From Trifolium pratense (taxonomy: Eukaryota > Streptophyta > Magnoliopsida > Fabales > Fabaceae), in assembly GCF_020283565.1 (NCBI RefSeq), contig NC_060061.1, positions 4,286,010-4,350,009 of the forward strand: a stretch of 64,000 bases of DNA, written 5' to 3'. This document shows, one piece after another, positions 23,825 to 33,896 of the stretch; the stretch's first letter is position 1, and each line of letters opens with the position of its first letter. The position numbers were made by a program, and so were the translations under genes. The notes beneath the pieces were generated by a model. It searched no databases and was not told the DNA's origin. It saw nothing but the letters and a program-made list of their open reading frames with translations.

Positions 23825-25750
23825 TCATAAAGGCATGGAAATACCTGTAAAATTGACAAACAAAAGCATTGCGGTGAGTTCTTTTCATTCAGTTGTCATA
23901 ATTGGTACCTCAATTTAGATACGAAACGTGCTATGGACAATTATCTTACCAGCTACGTGCTTCAAAAACTCTTGATAAATATATTCAGTCATGGTGACAA
24001 GTTTTGTACTTCTTAAAAGTGTTAAGGGATATAATCACCAATTTGCTTTCTAAAAACATTTCCAATTATAATTTTCAAATTATTTTCATCATGCCATGGA
24101 TGGAAGGCTACAAGAGTGAACTATTGTTATAGAGAAAATAGGTGACTATTGGAACTACTGAAAATAGATTTTTATCATCTTCCAAATCTCCGGACACACC
24201 GGATCTCTCATCCGGTATGCCTATTAAAAAATATGTAAAAGTAGTGTTACAACTTGCGCCATGCACGGGCGATTACTTTCCATTTTTTAATGCTTATTAT
24301 TTTTCAATAAAAATGAAATCAGGAAACCAGGGGAAGTAAACAGTCCCTAATATAATTAATTTTGTTGAGTTACTATACATAATTTTATGCAGTTACTCTA
24401 AAATGTTTGTATTTGTCATTTTACAGCATCGAGTATCACTAGACAACACACTTCAGCAAAACAGCGTTAAAATAAATTATACAGACACCATTTTTTAAGA
24501 CATTTTGAGTTGTAGTGCAACCATCAGTGCTATTCACAACCTGTCACTAACTATTTGGTTTGGCCCTATCTCACAATTAAATATGGATAAAGTAAGATAT
24601 TGTTTAATAAACAACATGTCCATTTCGACTTTAGCATAAGATCGAAGGCTTCCAAAATTTAAAAGCAATGGATCAAACATAAATTATATGACCAATAAAC
24701 TACCCTTTTGTTCCGGACTCTAGCACACCATTTTCTTCCAAGAAAACATCCCTAGTCTACTTTTACATCTAAGTAAAGTCTATGACAAACATAAATACTT
24801 CTGATATTCGAGTTCTGATCATACAGGAAGTGCATGTTTAGTAAAAAAAAAAAATCTATACAATGAAGCCAACCCTATGCCCCTACCTCTAAATCTAACC
24901 AACATACAAGTAATGGCACATTCATGGTTCGCAAAATTCAAAAACATTTTCAACCATTTTAATCCATGTTCTTGAAAAACTAATTGAAGCAAGCTTAGTT
25001 TACAAAGCAATTGAAAAACTGAAGCAGTGTGTAGGAATGTACACTACACTAAATGTCAAATATTTACTTTCCCAGTGAATTAGGACTCTTTTTGGATAAA
25101 CAACTTAATTGATATATAAGTGATTATGTATAAGCTATTTCTATAACAAAAGATAAATTACACATGAATGAAAGGCAGAAGGACAACAACTTATGAAAAA
25201 TAAGCTAAAAACAACTTATGGGCAAGTCATAAATTGTTTCCTAAGCTCTCAAAATAGTGTTTATGTCACTAGATAAGTTCTAATAAGTGTATCCAAACAG
25301 GTACTAAGATAAATGTAGCATAAAGAATTGAATTTGAATGAAAATAAAAGACAAAAAGTGTGAAAAAACGCACCTTGAGGAACCAAACACCAACCAAGAG
25401 ATTGAATAGATAAGCTTGAAACTAATCGAGCAGAAGCAACCGCACTATACAATGGCAACATTGATTCTAAGCAACCCAACTCCACTGGTAACCTAATAAA
25501 CCAAATTGAAGAAAAAAAATTTAAAATATGAATTGAATTTAGGTTATAAAAAAAATAAAAAATGAAGAATAGAGAGAAAAAGGGATTGTTACCGGGAAGT
25601 GAGAGAGACGCGTGGAACAGAAGCAGATTGAGGTTTGGGTTTGATAGAGAATGGTGATTGTTTAGTTGTTAATTTGTTGTTGTTATTATGAACAAGTGTT
25701 TGTAACCGACACGATAACCTACTCAAAACCTTGTACGACGATGTTGCCAT
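23825..25750 (-). CDS. NFD6: NUCLEAR FUSION DEFECTIVE 6-like mitochondrial small protein
   Basis: A 98-residue protein from three minus-strand exons: 25750-25593, 25492-25374, 23844-23825. All junctions are GT-AG and the phases agree. The N-terminus (MATSSYKVLSRLSCRLQTL) is Arg/Ser-rich and lacks acids, typical of a mitochondrial presequence. Exon 2 encodes the family core, LPVELGCLESMLPLYSAVAS then ARLVSSLSIQSLGWC. The last exon supplies only GISMPL and a TGA at 23827-23825, separated by a 1.5-kb intron. Plant NFD6-family genes commonly have alternative short 3' exons, so other C-termini may exist. In Arabidopsis the family is mitochondrial and needed for polar nuclear fusion. The biochemical role is unknown. 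Confidence 0.85.
25082..25308. mobile_element. MITE-like copy of the dispersed palindromic repeat
   Basis: Terminal inverted repeats are visible: CTTTTTGGATAAACAACTTA on the left against the reverse complement of ATAAGTGTATCCAAACAGG on the right. The interior carries GTATAAGCTATTTCTATAAC and AACAACTTATG-type motifs. It sits in the long NFD6 intron. The target duplication is not clear. Confidence 0.55.
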
Positions 25751-25888
25751 TGTTGTTGTTGTTGTTGAGCTCAGCTTCTCAGTAACACTCCTGTAACCCT
25801 CTCTCTGCTTTTCTATAATTTGACATTTTTTATATTTCTATAGGAAAATGTGATTTTTCTTTATAGGAAAGAAGATTAAAATTCACTA

Positions 25889-25924
25889 ATCCTATCCTAT
25901 TCTATCCTATCCTATCCTATCCTA
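25889..25924 (+). repeat. (TCCTA)n microsatellite abutting the Helitron 5' end
   Basis: Six or more TCCTA units with one TTCTA variant. The last unit is also the first bases of the Helitron's TCCTATTATACTAAAGG terminus, so the exact 5' end is ambiguous by multiples of five. Confidence 0.8.
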
Positions 25925-26851
25925 TTATACTAAAGGTTGGTGGACTTTGCCAACCCAAACCCTAATTCCCCCATCAAAACCCTAATGCCTTATGTCATGT
26001 GTGATATCATCATGTCCAACCAATGCTTGACAACTTTGTATCATGTCCAATTGTATCTTGCCAACATTGAGTTGCCTTCATCCAATTAGCACTTGACATA
26101 TTTGAATGATGGGGTGACAAATGGCAAACTAGAAATACATGCATTGGGGCTCAATTTCCTGGTTAATGCAAACAATGGGCTGTTTGATGGTTTACCCAAA
26201 CAATGAGTTTGACACCAGATAAATCAAACCTCCTATTATACTAAAGGTTGGTGGACTTTGCCAACCCAAACCCTAATTCCCCCATCAAAACCCTAATGCC
26301 TTATGTCATGTGTGATATCATCATGTCCAACCAATGCTTGACAACTTTGTATCATGTCCAATTGTATCTTGCCAACATTGAGTTGCCTTCATCCAATTAG
26401 CACTTGACATATTTGAATGATGGGGTGACAAATGGCAAACTAGAAATACATGCATTGGGCTCAATTTCCTGGTTAATGCAAACAATGGGCTGTTTGATGG
26501 TTTACCCAAACAATGAGTTTGACACCAGATAAATCAAACCTCCTATTATACTAAAGGTTGGTGGACTTTGCCAACCCAAACCCTAATTCCCCCATCAAAA
26601 CCCTAATGCCTTATGTCATGTGTGATATCATCATGTCCAACCAATGCTTGACAACTTTGTATCATGTCCAATTGTATCTTGCCAACATTGAGTTGCCTTC
26701 ATCCAATTAGCACTTGACATATTTGAATGATGGGGTGACAAATGGCAAACTAGAAATACATGCATTGGGGCTCAATTTCCTGGTTAATGCAAACAATGGG
26801 CTGTTTGATGGTTTACCCAAACAATGAGTTTGACACCAGATAAATCAAACC
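25920..26851 (+). repeat. Three-copy 311-bp tandem array at the Helitron 5' end
   Basis: Copies are 25920-26230 (311 bp), 26231-26540 (310 bp, one G missing from GGGG) and 26541-26851 (311 bp). Each begins TCCTATTATACTAAAGG and ends GATAAATCAAACC. The copies are otherwise almost identical, so the triplication is recent. Each unit starts with the Helitron 5' terminus. Confidence 0.95.
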
Positions 26852-27574
26852 TACTTAGAGCCCCTTTTTCTTACATTTCTCAACTTTTTTTCTCTCTCTC
26901 TTCTATCTTTTCTCTCTCTCTGGTACGCTCTCTCTATCTCTCTCGCCTCTTCATGAAGAACAACAAGAACACCACCGTCTCGTCCCCAGATTCCGGCGGC
27001 TGGCCATCGCGAATCCCATACTCAGGCGAGTCACCACACCATCTCGTCCTTCACCGCCACATCCACCACAGCCTCCACCATCTCGTCCGCCGCCTCTAAC
27101 TCAGTGAAGCATCCTCGCCGATTTCATTCCTTGGATGTGAAAAGCCTCTCTGGTAATCTTTCGATTTCATTCTTTTGATCTTGCATGTTTGAAATCTTCC
27201 CTGAAATTGGATCTTTTCATGTCAATAAACTCACTCAGGTGACTAGAATAATCTCATCTCTCTTTCATACTGTTTTTCGTTTTTTTTTTGTGTGTAGGTT
27301 TTGATATGTGATTTCTTGAATCCATCATGGGACAAGAGTGAGTAACATGAAATTTGATTTGAGGGTAGTTTTGATTCAGTTTCAATTATTGGGTAATCTT
27401 ATAACTCTTACTGCTGCCGCTGCAACAGGTACTTGCTTAATCTTTCTATGAACCGACATTATCTATAGTTTGGTTATTTAAGCAGTTCAATCGCGATTTT
27501 GTCTTGGTTCATTGTCTGGTTGGGTTTATAAGACATTGTTTTCTATGCTGGTTCTCTGTGTTGTGTTTTTGCAG

Positions 27575-28030
27575 GCTCCATGGAAGGATAAGGCTCCTCC
27601 AGACCTCCACCTTCCCCCAAGCCAGCCAAATATCGTGGTGGCAAGCAGAGAAGGTTCATTTTTCTCTTCAAAGTTTTTTAAATTTTATTTTTTGCAGCTA
27701 TTGTTTCATCATATATGTAATTAATAGTGAATTTCAGAGCTTAGGTTCATTTTTTGTGCTATACTTTTGGTCAAATAATCGACTTTTAAAAATAAGTGTT
27801 TTTTCATTGAATTAGCTGATCTAAACTAGGGAATTGAGAAATATTAATTCCAGAAAAATGATTATTTAGATTTTACAAAGAATCTCTTTGGAAGGTGATT
27901 GTAAATGATGATTTGGAGATGGATGATTTTGTGATTTGAGTAATGAGATATGAAAGTGTGATATTAAGGGTTGTATTTTTGTGTTTGATAGAAGTGGCGC
28001 AAAGGAAAGCAAAAGGAGAAGGTGAACAAT
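27575..28030 (+). pseudogene. RPS25: Captured fragment of ribosomal protein S25 (eS25)
   Basis: Piece 1 (27575-27653) follows a tttttgcag acceptor and reads APWKDKAPP against the conserved APKKDKAPP. After a small frame change it continues PSPKPAKYRGGKQRR, matching the KPAKSGGGKQKKKK region. A GT follows. Piece 2 (27992-28030) begins after an AG and reads KWRKGKQKEKVNN, nearly identical to the eS25 KWSKGKQKEKVNN. The intron between the pieces is kept, so genomic DNA was captured, not cDNA. The start codon, most of the protein and the 3' end are missing, so it is not functional as eS25. Confidence 0.85.
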
Positions 28031-28308
28031 CAGTGGATCTTTTATATATTCTTATGCTTTCAAATATAAATTGAGGTACCTAATTTAAATGTATAGAACT
28101 GTTATGCTTCCAGAAATAACATGTTATACTATTCTTATGCTTTCAATTTTAACATGTTATACTATATGCAGCACTATGATTGTTCTTTAATGATACAGTG
28201 TATCTTTGTTGGAGGCTTTAAAAATTGAAAATTTGTATTCTATTGTTCAATTTTCCAACTTAAAAATGGTCTTGAAGAATTTTCTAAATGATTACATTCG
28301 GATCTAAA

Positions 28309-28637
28309 CCCTTAGATGATATCATTAAATTGAAGGAAAAATATCGGTTTCGCATTTTATTAGACGAGAGCAACTCATTTGGTGTGCTTGGAAGTTCTGG
28401 AAGAGGCCTCACTGAACACTATGGAATTCCAGTATGTACTGCAATTTTTGTTTGGGTGTGGGTGCATACACTTGTACCAGATCTACTGTTCGTACATTCA
28501 AATTTCTACCGCTATTTGTGATTTGTTGTAATGTGCTGCAGGTTGAGAAATTAGATCTTATAACTGCTGCTATGGGACATGCATTGGCCACAGAAGGAGG
28601 ATTCTGCACCGGAAGTGCGAGAGTTATAGATCACCAA
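28309..28637 (+). pseudogene. LCB1: Captured fragment of serine palmitoyltransferase subunit LCB1
   Basis: Exon piece 28309-28431 reads [20 protein letters not shown] then [20 protein letters not shown], and ends at a GTATGT donor. After a 110-bp intron with a good acceptor, 28542-28637 reads [20 protein letters not shown] then [12 protein letters not shown], with another GT donor. This is the middle of the PLP-fold domain of plant LCB1, which starts sphingolipid synthesis. Only about 73 residues are present, with exon-intron structure kept. Upstream sequence in frame is not coding, and the last donor leads to a stop. It is a non-functional captured fragment within the Helitron. Confidence 0.93.
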
Positions 28638-30370
28638 GTATGGTAGTTCATAATCTAAGTGTAATCTATATGGTTTTTAGGTCATTTTAGAAGAGGTTAT
28701 TAATATGATGAATCTTTTGAATTCATGTAGAAACTGAGGAAGAGGTACTATTATATGCTTTAACATGTTTCTTGTGATTTGTTCAAGAGGATGCAAACTT
28801 ATTTTAGTGCTTTGCTTGCAGGTAGTACTTAAGTAAGGATTCATATCTTCTCCATTTTCGTCTATCACTTCCTTTATTACGATCTCAGCTTTCATCAACA
28901 GTTTTCTTTTCTTCTATCCAATGACTTGATTATGCATCTATTCTCAACTACATGTAAATGTTTCCATAGGATTTAGCTGTTGAATCGAGATTTAGGCTTA
29001 TTGTGTTACGTTTAGTATCTGAGAATTTGATTGAATGCATGATTTTAGTAGGCTCTGGCTTATAGAGTGTGGAGATTTTTTGTTATTTAATTATATATTA
29101 TATTTAGGATTAGGATTAGGATGTGATAATTATTAGTTCTAAAATGACATTGTATTAGGCATTTTTAAGTGGAATGACAATTTCAACTTGATATGCATTA
29201 TTTTGTGTATTTTATATTTGTTGTTAGTTTGTTACTTAAGATGAGTACTTTTTTGCAATTTTGTAATTTTGAAAATATTGACATGATTTTGGAACTGCTT
29301 TCTTATGCAATTTCAATTTTTAATAGCATGAGGGAATTTTAAAACACCTGACATGTTAGAAACTTATTAGACAGTTGTTTAACTTTAAAGATTGTTGGAA
29401 GTAGTATTGCATTTTGATTTAATTGGTGCCTATGTTTTCAATTTATTGCCTTCTTAAGTGGAAAGTTAGTAATTGAAATTTTCATTTAGCATTCTTATAT
29501 GTTGTCTGCTTTAACTGAATCGTTTTCCCCATCTCCATGAAACAATTTCGATTTTTTATTCATGGATGCTTTCAGTTCTTATAGAGCAATGAACTAATGA
29601 TTACACACAATCACACACACCTGTCATTCTGTCTTAAAAATGTTGCAACTCTCTCTTTCTCTAACTCTCTTTGTGTTAATTGTGGCAGTGTCATTCATGG
29701 AGGTAGATGTATGTCTGCATCTTGGCTCAATGGAAGGCATATTTATAAGTTGTGGGAAAAATTTGTCTGGGAATATGGTTTGACAGTTGGGTAGATGCAA
29801 AAGGTACACATTATTTCTAATGATTATCTTGTGGTACTACTCATTTAGATTTGGATAGCAGTTGTTATCGCATGTCGCTGTTTTCGAATTACTGTTGGAT
29901 CAAATTGAAATATTTTTAAAAATCTAATTCTTGGTTTAATGGTTATTATCGATCTTGACCAAAAAAATATTGTGACGAGCATATACCACCACTGTCTTGG
30001 GATATGTATTTCTATACTGAATGGTTAAGGATGGAAATAGGTGGTGTTTTCAAAAAAGTTCAATGAGTAAATTAGCCACATTGAGCCTATAAAAGTTCAC
30101 TACAATAAAATCCTATTTTTATTCTTTATTTTTTTATCTTATCCTTTGAATTTTTGTTGTTTCCTATCATACACACAGCCCACTGATTGTTAAATATGAA
30201 GATTTTCGTATTTTCAGGGACTAAGACTTGAAGGCGAGAAAATGTCTTTTTCTTTCATTGTATTATTCGGCAATTGCAAGTACCGGGCTGCATATCACCG
30301 CATATAACAATATAAGTCATATATAGAGTTGATTCATGTCCTAAATCTGGCATCTCTTCCTATATCGACA

Positions 30371-30604
30371 AAGATCTACCCAGGAAGATGCGTCAGATTT
30401 ATTCGTAGTGATTCTCAGGTAGAATGTTGGATTGATGCATTTCTTTACTTAAATACCTTTGTTGTGTTTGCTATAAATGTTTTTTTTTTGTTGATTTGAC
30501 GGGTTTTGCTGTTTGTAAACTCAAAATGCAAAAGGTATTTCCACAACCGTTTGAAGCCTTCAAAGCTCACATGGACTGCCATGTACAGGAAGCAGCACAA
30601 GAAG
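30371..30604 (+). pseudogene. RPL24: Captured fragment of ribosomal protein L24 (eL24)
   Basis: The first piece, 30371-30418, reads KIYPGRCVRFIRSDSQ followed by a GT. The second piece, 30503-30604, reads [20 protein letters not shown] and [14 protein letters not shown], followed by GTAATT. Both match consecutive eL24 exons. The acceptor before the second piece is mutated (GG where AG is expected, 30501-30502), so the original splice is lost. The start and the C-terminal half are missing. It is the third captured gene fragment in this Helitron. Confidence 0.92.
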
Positions 30605-31514
30605 GTAATTTCTTAACTCTTTAACTGTTTTGTTTTGTATTGTAGATTGAACAATGTTGCAATGTCAAGATAAACCAAAATTAAGATCCTGAATATGTTG
30701 AAATCAAAATTTTCAACGATACATTACAATTATTAGTGAAATTTTTACAATAATCTATGCAGATTTTGTGCTCTAAACTTCTATCCAAAAACAATTGCAT
30801 TTATATTCCTTGACCTCTCTAGGTAATATGAATTTTTTTTTATTATTATTTTTCTGAACTCATTGTTTAAATATTTGTGCAGTTTCAATTTTTTATTCAA
30901 AACTTATACACATAAAAATATGAATAGAATGAATTGTATTGTGTATGCTGTCAAGTTTGTTTGGGTTTGTGGATAATGTTTTTGTGATTCCTCTATCACC
31001 ATATAAGTAGATCACTTATAGGTTGATACTTTTAATCACTTTTAGTTTCATTTAGATAGAAAAAAATATTTCCAGTCTTTGAATTCCTTACTTTAGTGAC
31101 AATTGGTAAGGTACATAGCTTTGATTGTGTTCGAAAACTCTCTTTGATTGTGAAAGTGAGCACTCATGGTGAAAGAATTAGTGATAACTGATAATTTTTT
31201 AGCTTATTTATTCAGATATAACAATACTTCATTTTAGAAAGCAAAAATGTTTTGCTTATTTAGAGGTGTTTCTCCATGGTGTATATATTATGAATTGGAG
31301 TCCTGCTTTATTACTGAACACTTTCCAAGCTTTATGACTTTTATCAAGTTGGCTTATTTAGATGTGTTTGTCGTTAGAGCATTAAAAGCTTGCTTGTACT
31401 AAGGACTAAGTGTTAGTGTGTGTATATATACACGTTTCTTTTTTCTGAACCTTATACTAATCATCTTTTATGACACTATGCATTTGATTAATTTTGTTTT
31501 CGTGTGCAAAACAG

Positions 31515-31812
31515 ACTTCCATGGCGTGAGTTTTGTCAGAGTTCATTTCAAGAGCAAGTGTATCATCTGATGTTAGTGGACACTGCTACTATGAATGCCT
31601 ACAATGGTGGACGGGTTGATTTTTGTAGAACACGCATATTGGTTGAAGGGATGCCGGTTAAATTTATAGCCACCAAACCCCTTGACAACCAGGTTATTTA
31701 TGTTAAGGTTGCTGTTGATTTTTCCATGCAAACTACTTCGGTGCAGCAAGTGATAGATGGAAAGTTTGTTCCTTCTGTGGTCGCGGCACAACTCTTTGCG
31801 GTCACACCATGA
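31515..31812 (+). CDS. Unidentified ~100-residue ORF inside the Helitron (likely captured exon)
   Basis: An open frame follows a plausible acceptor (CAAAACAG at 31507-31514) and ends at TGA 31810-31812. It reads LPWREFCQSSFQEQVYHLML ... MNAYNGGRVDFCRTRILVEG ... VPSVVAAQLFAVTP. Composition is globular and protein-like, with no stops. I do not recognise the family. By position and strand it is probably the last exon of a fourth host gene captured by the Helitron. Whether it is translated is unknown. Confidence 0.45.
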
Positions 31813-32804
31813 TTTGAATTGTTCGAGTTGTGTTGTCTTCTTTGATTCACATGTATGAATTCATGGTTTATTATGTGAATTTTGATTGGAGTGTCATGTT
31901 TTATTTTCATAGTAACGTTGAAAGCTTAAGCTATGTACTTGGTTAAGCTTTTGCAATATGGCTTTTGCTCTTCTTTATTATGTGACTTTTGATAGTAGTG
32001 TCATATTTTATTTTGATAGTAATGTTGAATGGATATGATGTGTGATGTTTCCATAATACCTTCTGTCATGGTTAGGCTATGTGCCTCCTCTTGCACATTT
32101 TATTGTTGATTTTAGGAATTTAGAAGATAGAAGCAATTCATATGAGCAACTTCATTCTATAACTAATACTATTAAATCCTATTTCCATTTATTTTAAAAT
32201 AAATTTCTATGATTCAATTTATATTTCAAATTTTAAACTTGATGTTTTAAACAATGTCATATTTACAGCAACAAAAGCGGTTGTTTGTTGGATTCAAAAG
32301 CGTCATGGTGAAGTTAATTTAAGAAAGGAGATGCAATGATTTGCTATCCTGTAGATAAAACTAGCTTTTTTTTTTTGACAAAAGATAAAACCATCACTTA
32401 AATCTCGGAAAAATTATCAATTTTTACCTAGCACTTAAACATTAGGCTTTAATAACAGGTTCTAAATTTTTAAGATAATCGCTAAAACTACCGGTTTAAT
32501 AGAGATGCTTGAAGTATAAGTATAAATGGAGTGAGGAGGTTAAGTATCCTATCCCTAGAGAGGTCTTGATTGTGGCCTTGGTTCATCTACTTGCCTCTTC
32601 CTCAATCAAAGAATTAACATGATCCCATATTATTTTTCTATACTTTATCTTAACTACCATATTTTGCATGCTTTAACTTAATATTCATATGCTTATGACT
32701 AACTCCCTTGGCTCATATCAACCATGATTGGCATATAGATGCTTATGCCTGCCCCCTTTCATTGTTTACAACCATGATTGATATATACCGGGTGTTCCGC
32801 AAAA

Positions 32805-32833
32805 CCCGTGCAACGCACGGGCAGCCATCTAGT
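32805..32833 (+). other. Helitron 3' terminus: hairpin plus CTAG
   Basis: A perfect 7-bp stem with a 3-nt loop (CCCGTGCAACGCACGGG), then CAGCCAT, then CTAG at 32829-32832, then the flanking T. This is the rolling-circle termination signal. Confidence 0.88.
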
Positions 32834-33896
32834 TTTATAAAGAGGAATAACATATTTTACTCGAATAATAATAAAAATAAAACAAGTGAATAGACTTTCT
32901 TGCTCTTTAAGTTTCTACCAATTAATTAATCTACTTAGTACTAAATTTTTTTGAAATATTAGTTTATTTATTTTTCAATTTGAGTATATCACGCGTTAAG
33001 TTTGGCTTGAGTGTTAGATAAAGGAGCTTTGATGTTACTCTGACTCTAACTACGTCATTAAATTACTATATGAACCTGTTAATACATAACATCACTATGC
33101 GGCTATCATTCGAAATACTAAGGAGCTACTCGCTAGAGACTAGAGTGTTAAAGTGGTTCATACTATTTGAGAAAGAAATGTTTGACTTAACTAAGTTTGA
33201 AGCTCACAATCACGATGATGAAGCTTAGGATCAAACTGAATACCTCATATATACTATCAAAACCTCTCACCACTCGATCAATCATAGTGGCTCGATGCAT
33301 TAATGAATTAATGAGCTACTCGTTATAGACGGGAGGGTTAAAGTGGTTGAGAAAGAAATGTTTGTGCCGACCACTTAACAAGTTTGAGACTCACAACCAT
33401 GATGATGGAGCTGATGATCAAACCAAGACTTCATACATACTATCCAAACCTTTCACCAATCGACCAAACATAGACAAATAGTGACTCGATGCATAAAATA
33501 TTATATGGATTACAAAGTAACTTTTTTTTCTTATAATAAGAAAATTTAATCCCACATGAGTGTGTTTGGTGTGCAAGATATTGTACATACAATATATAAT
33601 ATAATAAATCAAGATAAAGATTGAATAAAATATACACATAATAAATAAGTCAAAAAAAAAATATACACATAATAAAATAAACCTATATGCTTGGTGGGCA
33701 CAAGATAAATAGTGAAAAGGGTATTTTTGCAATTTTGTAGGGTGTGAGAGGAATAAAGTCGGGTCATGAATCATGATTAATTCGGTGGTTTTCAAAGCCC
33801 AAACCAATACATCATTGAAACGTTGCAACAAAAAGCACGTTCAGAACAGAACCATCTCATTCATTCATTCTCTCTTTCGTGTTATTGAGAGAGTAG
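32834..33896. other. Intergenic, upstream of the L7Ae-family gene
   Basis: AT-rich. Holds the diverged direct duplication listed separately and, in the last ~60 bp, the probable 5' UTR of the next gene. No coding signal. Confidence 0.5.
33121..33494. repeat. Diverged direct duplication, two ~180-bp units
   Basis: Unit 1 (about 33121-33300) and unit 2 (about 33311-33494) share GAGCTACTCG, TTAAAGTGGTT, GAGAAAGAAATGTTTG, a CTCACAA..ATGATGA block and end GTGACTCGATGCAT / GTGGCTCGATGCAT. They are clearly related but diverged. Confidence 0.6.

Larger units (their letters stand above)
25920..32832 (+). mobile_element. Non-autonomous gene-capturing Helitron (~6.9 kb)
   Basis: The 5' end is TCCTATTATACTAAAGG preceded by A. 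The 3' end is CCATCTAG followed by T, with a 7-bp-stem hairpin (CCCGTGC-AAC-GCACGGG, 32805-32821) seven bases upstream of CTAG. TC...CTAG ends, a subterminal 3' hairpin, insertion between A and T, and no inverted repeats are diagnostic of Helitrons. There is no Rep/helicase gene. Inside, all on the plus strand, are intron-bearing fragments of RPS25, LCB1 and RPL24 and an unidentified ORF, the usual cargo of a Helitron that copies host gene pieces. A CT-rich 5'UTR-like stretch (26880-26945) could drive a chimeric transcript. Confidence 0.85.

Noticed and set aside
24140..24260. CCATGCACGGGCGATTA-like string suggesting another Helitron 3' end
   Set aside because: Only half of the hairpin is present and no CTAG or matching 5' end was found.
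26824..27099. 91-codon frame at the start of the Helitron body
   Set aside because: Composition is that of a CT-rich leader; no conserved residues, most likely 5'-UTR-like captured DNA.
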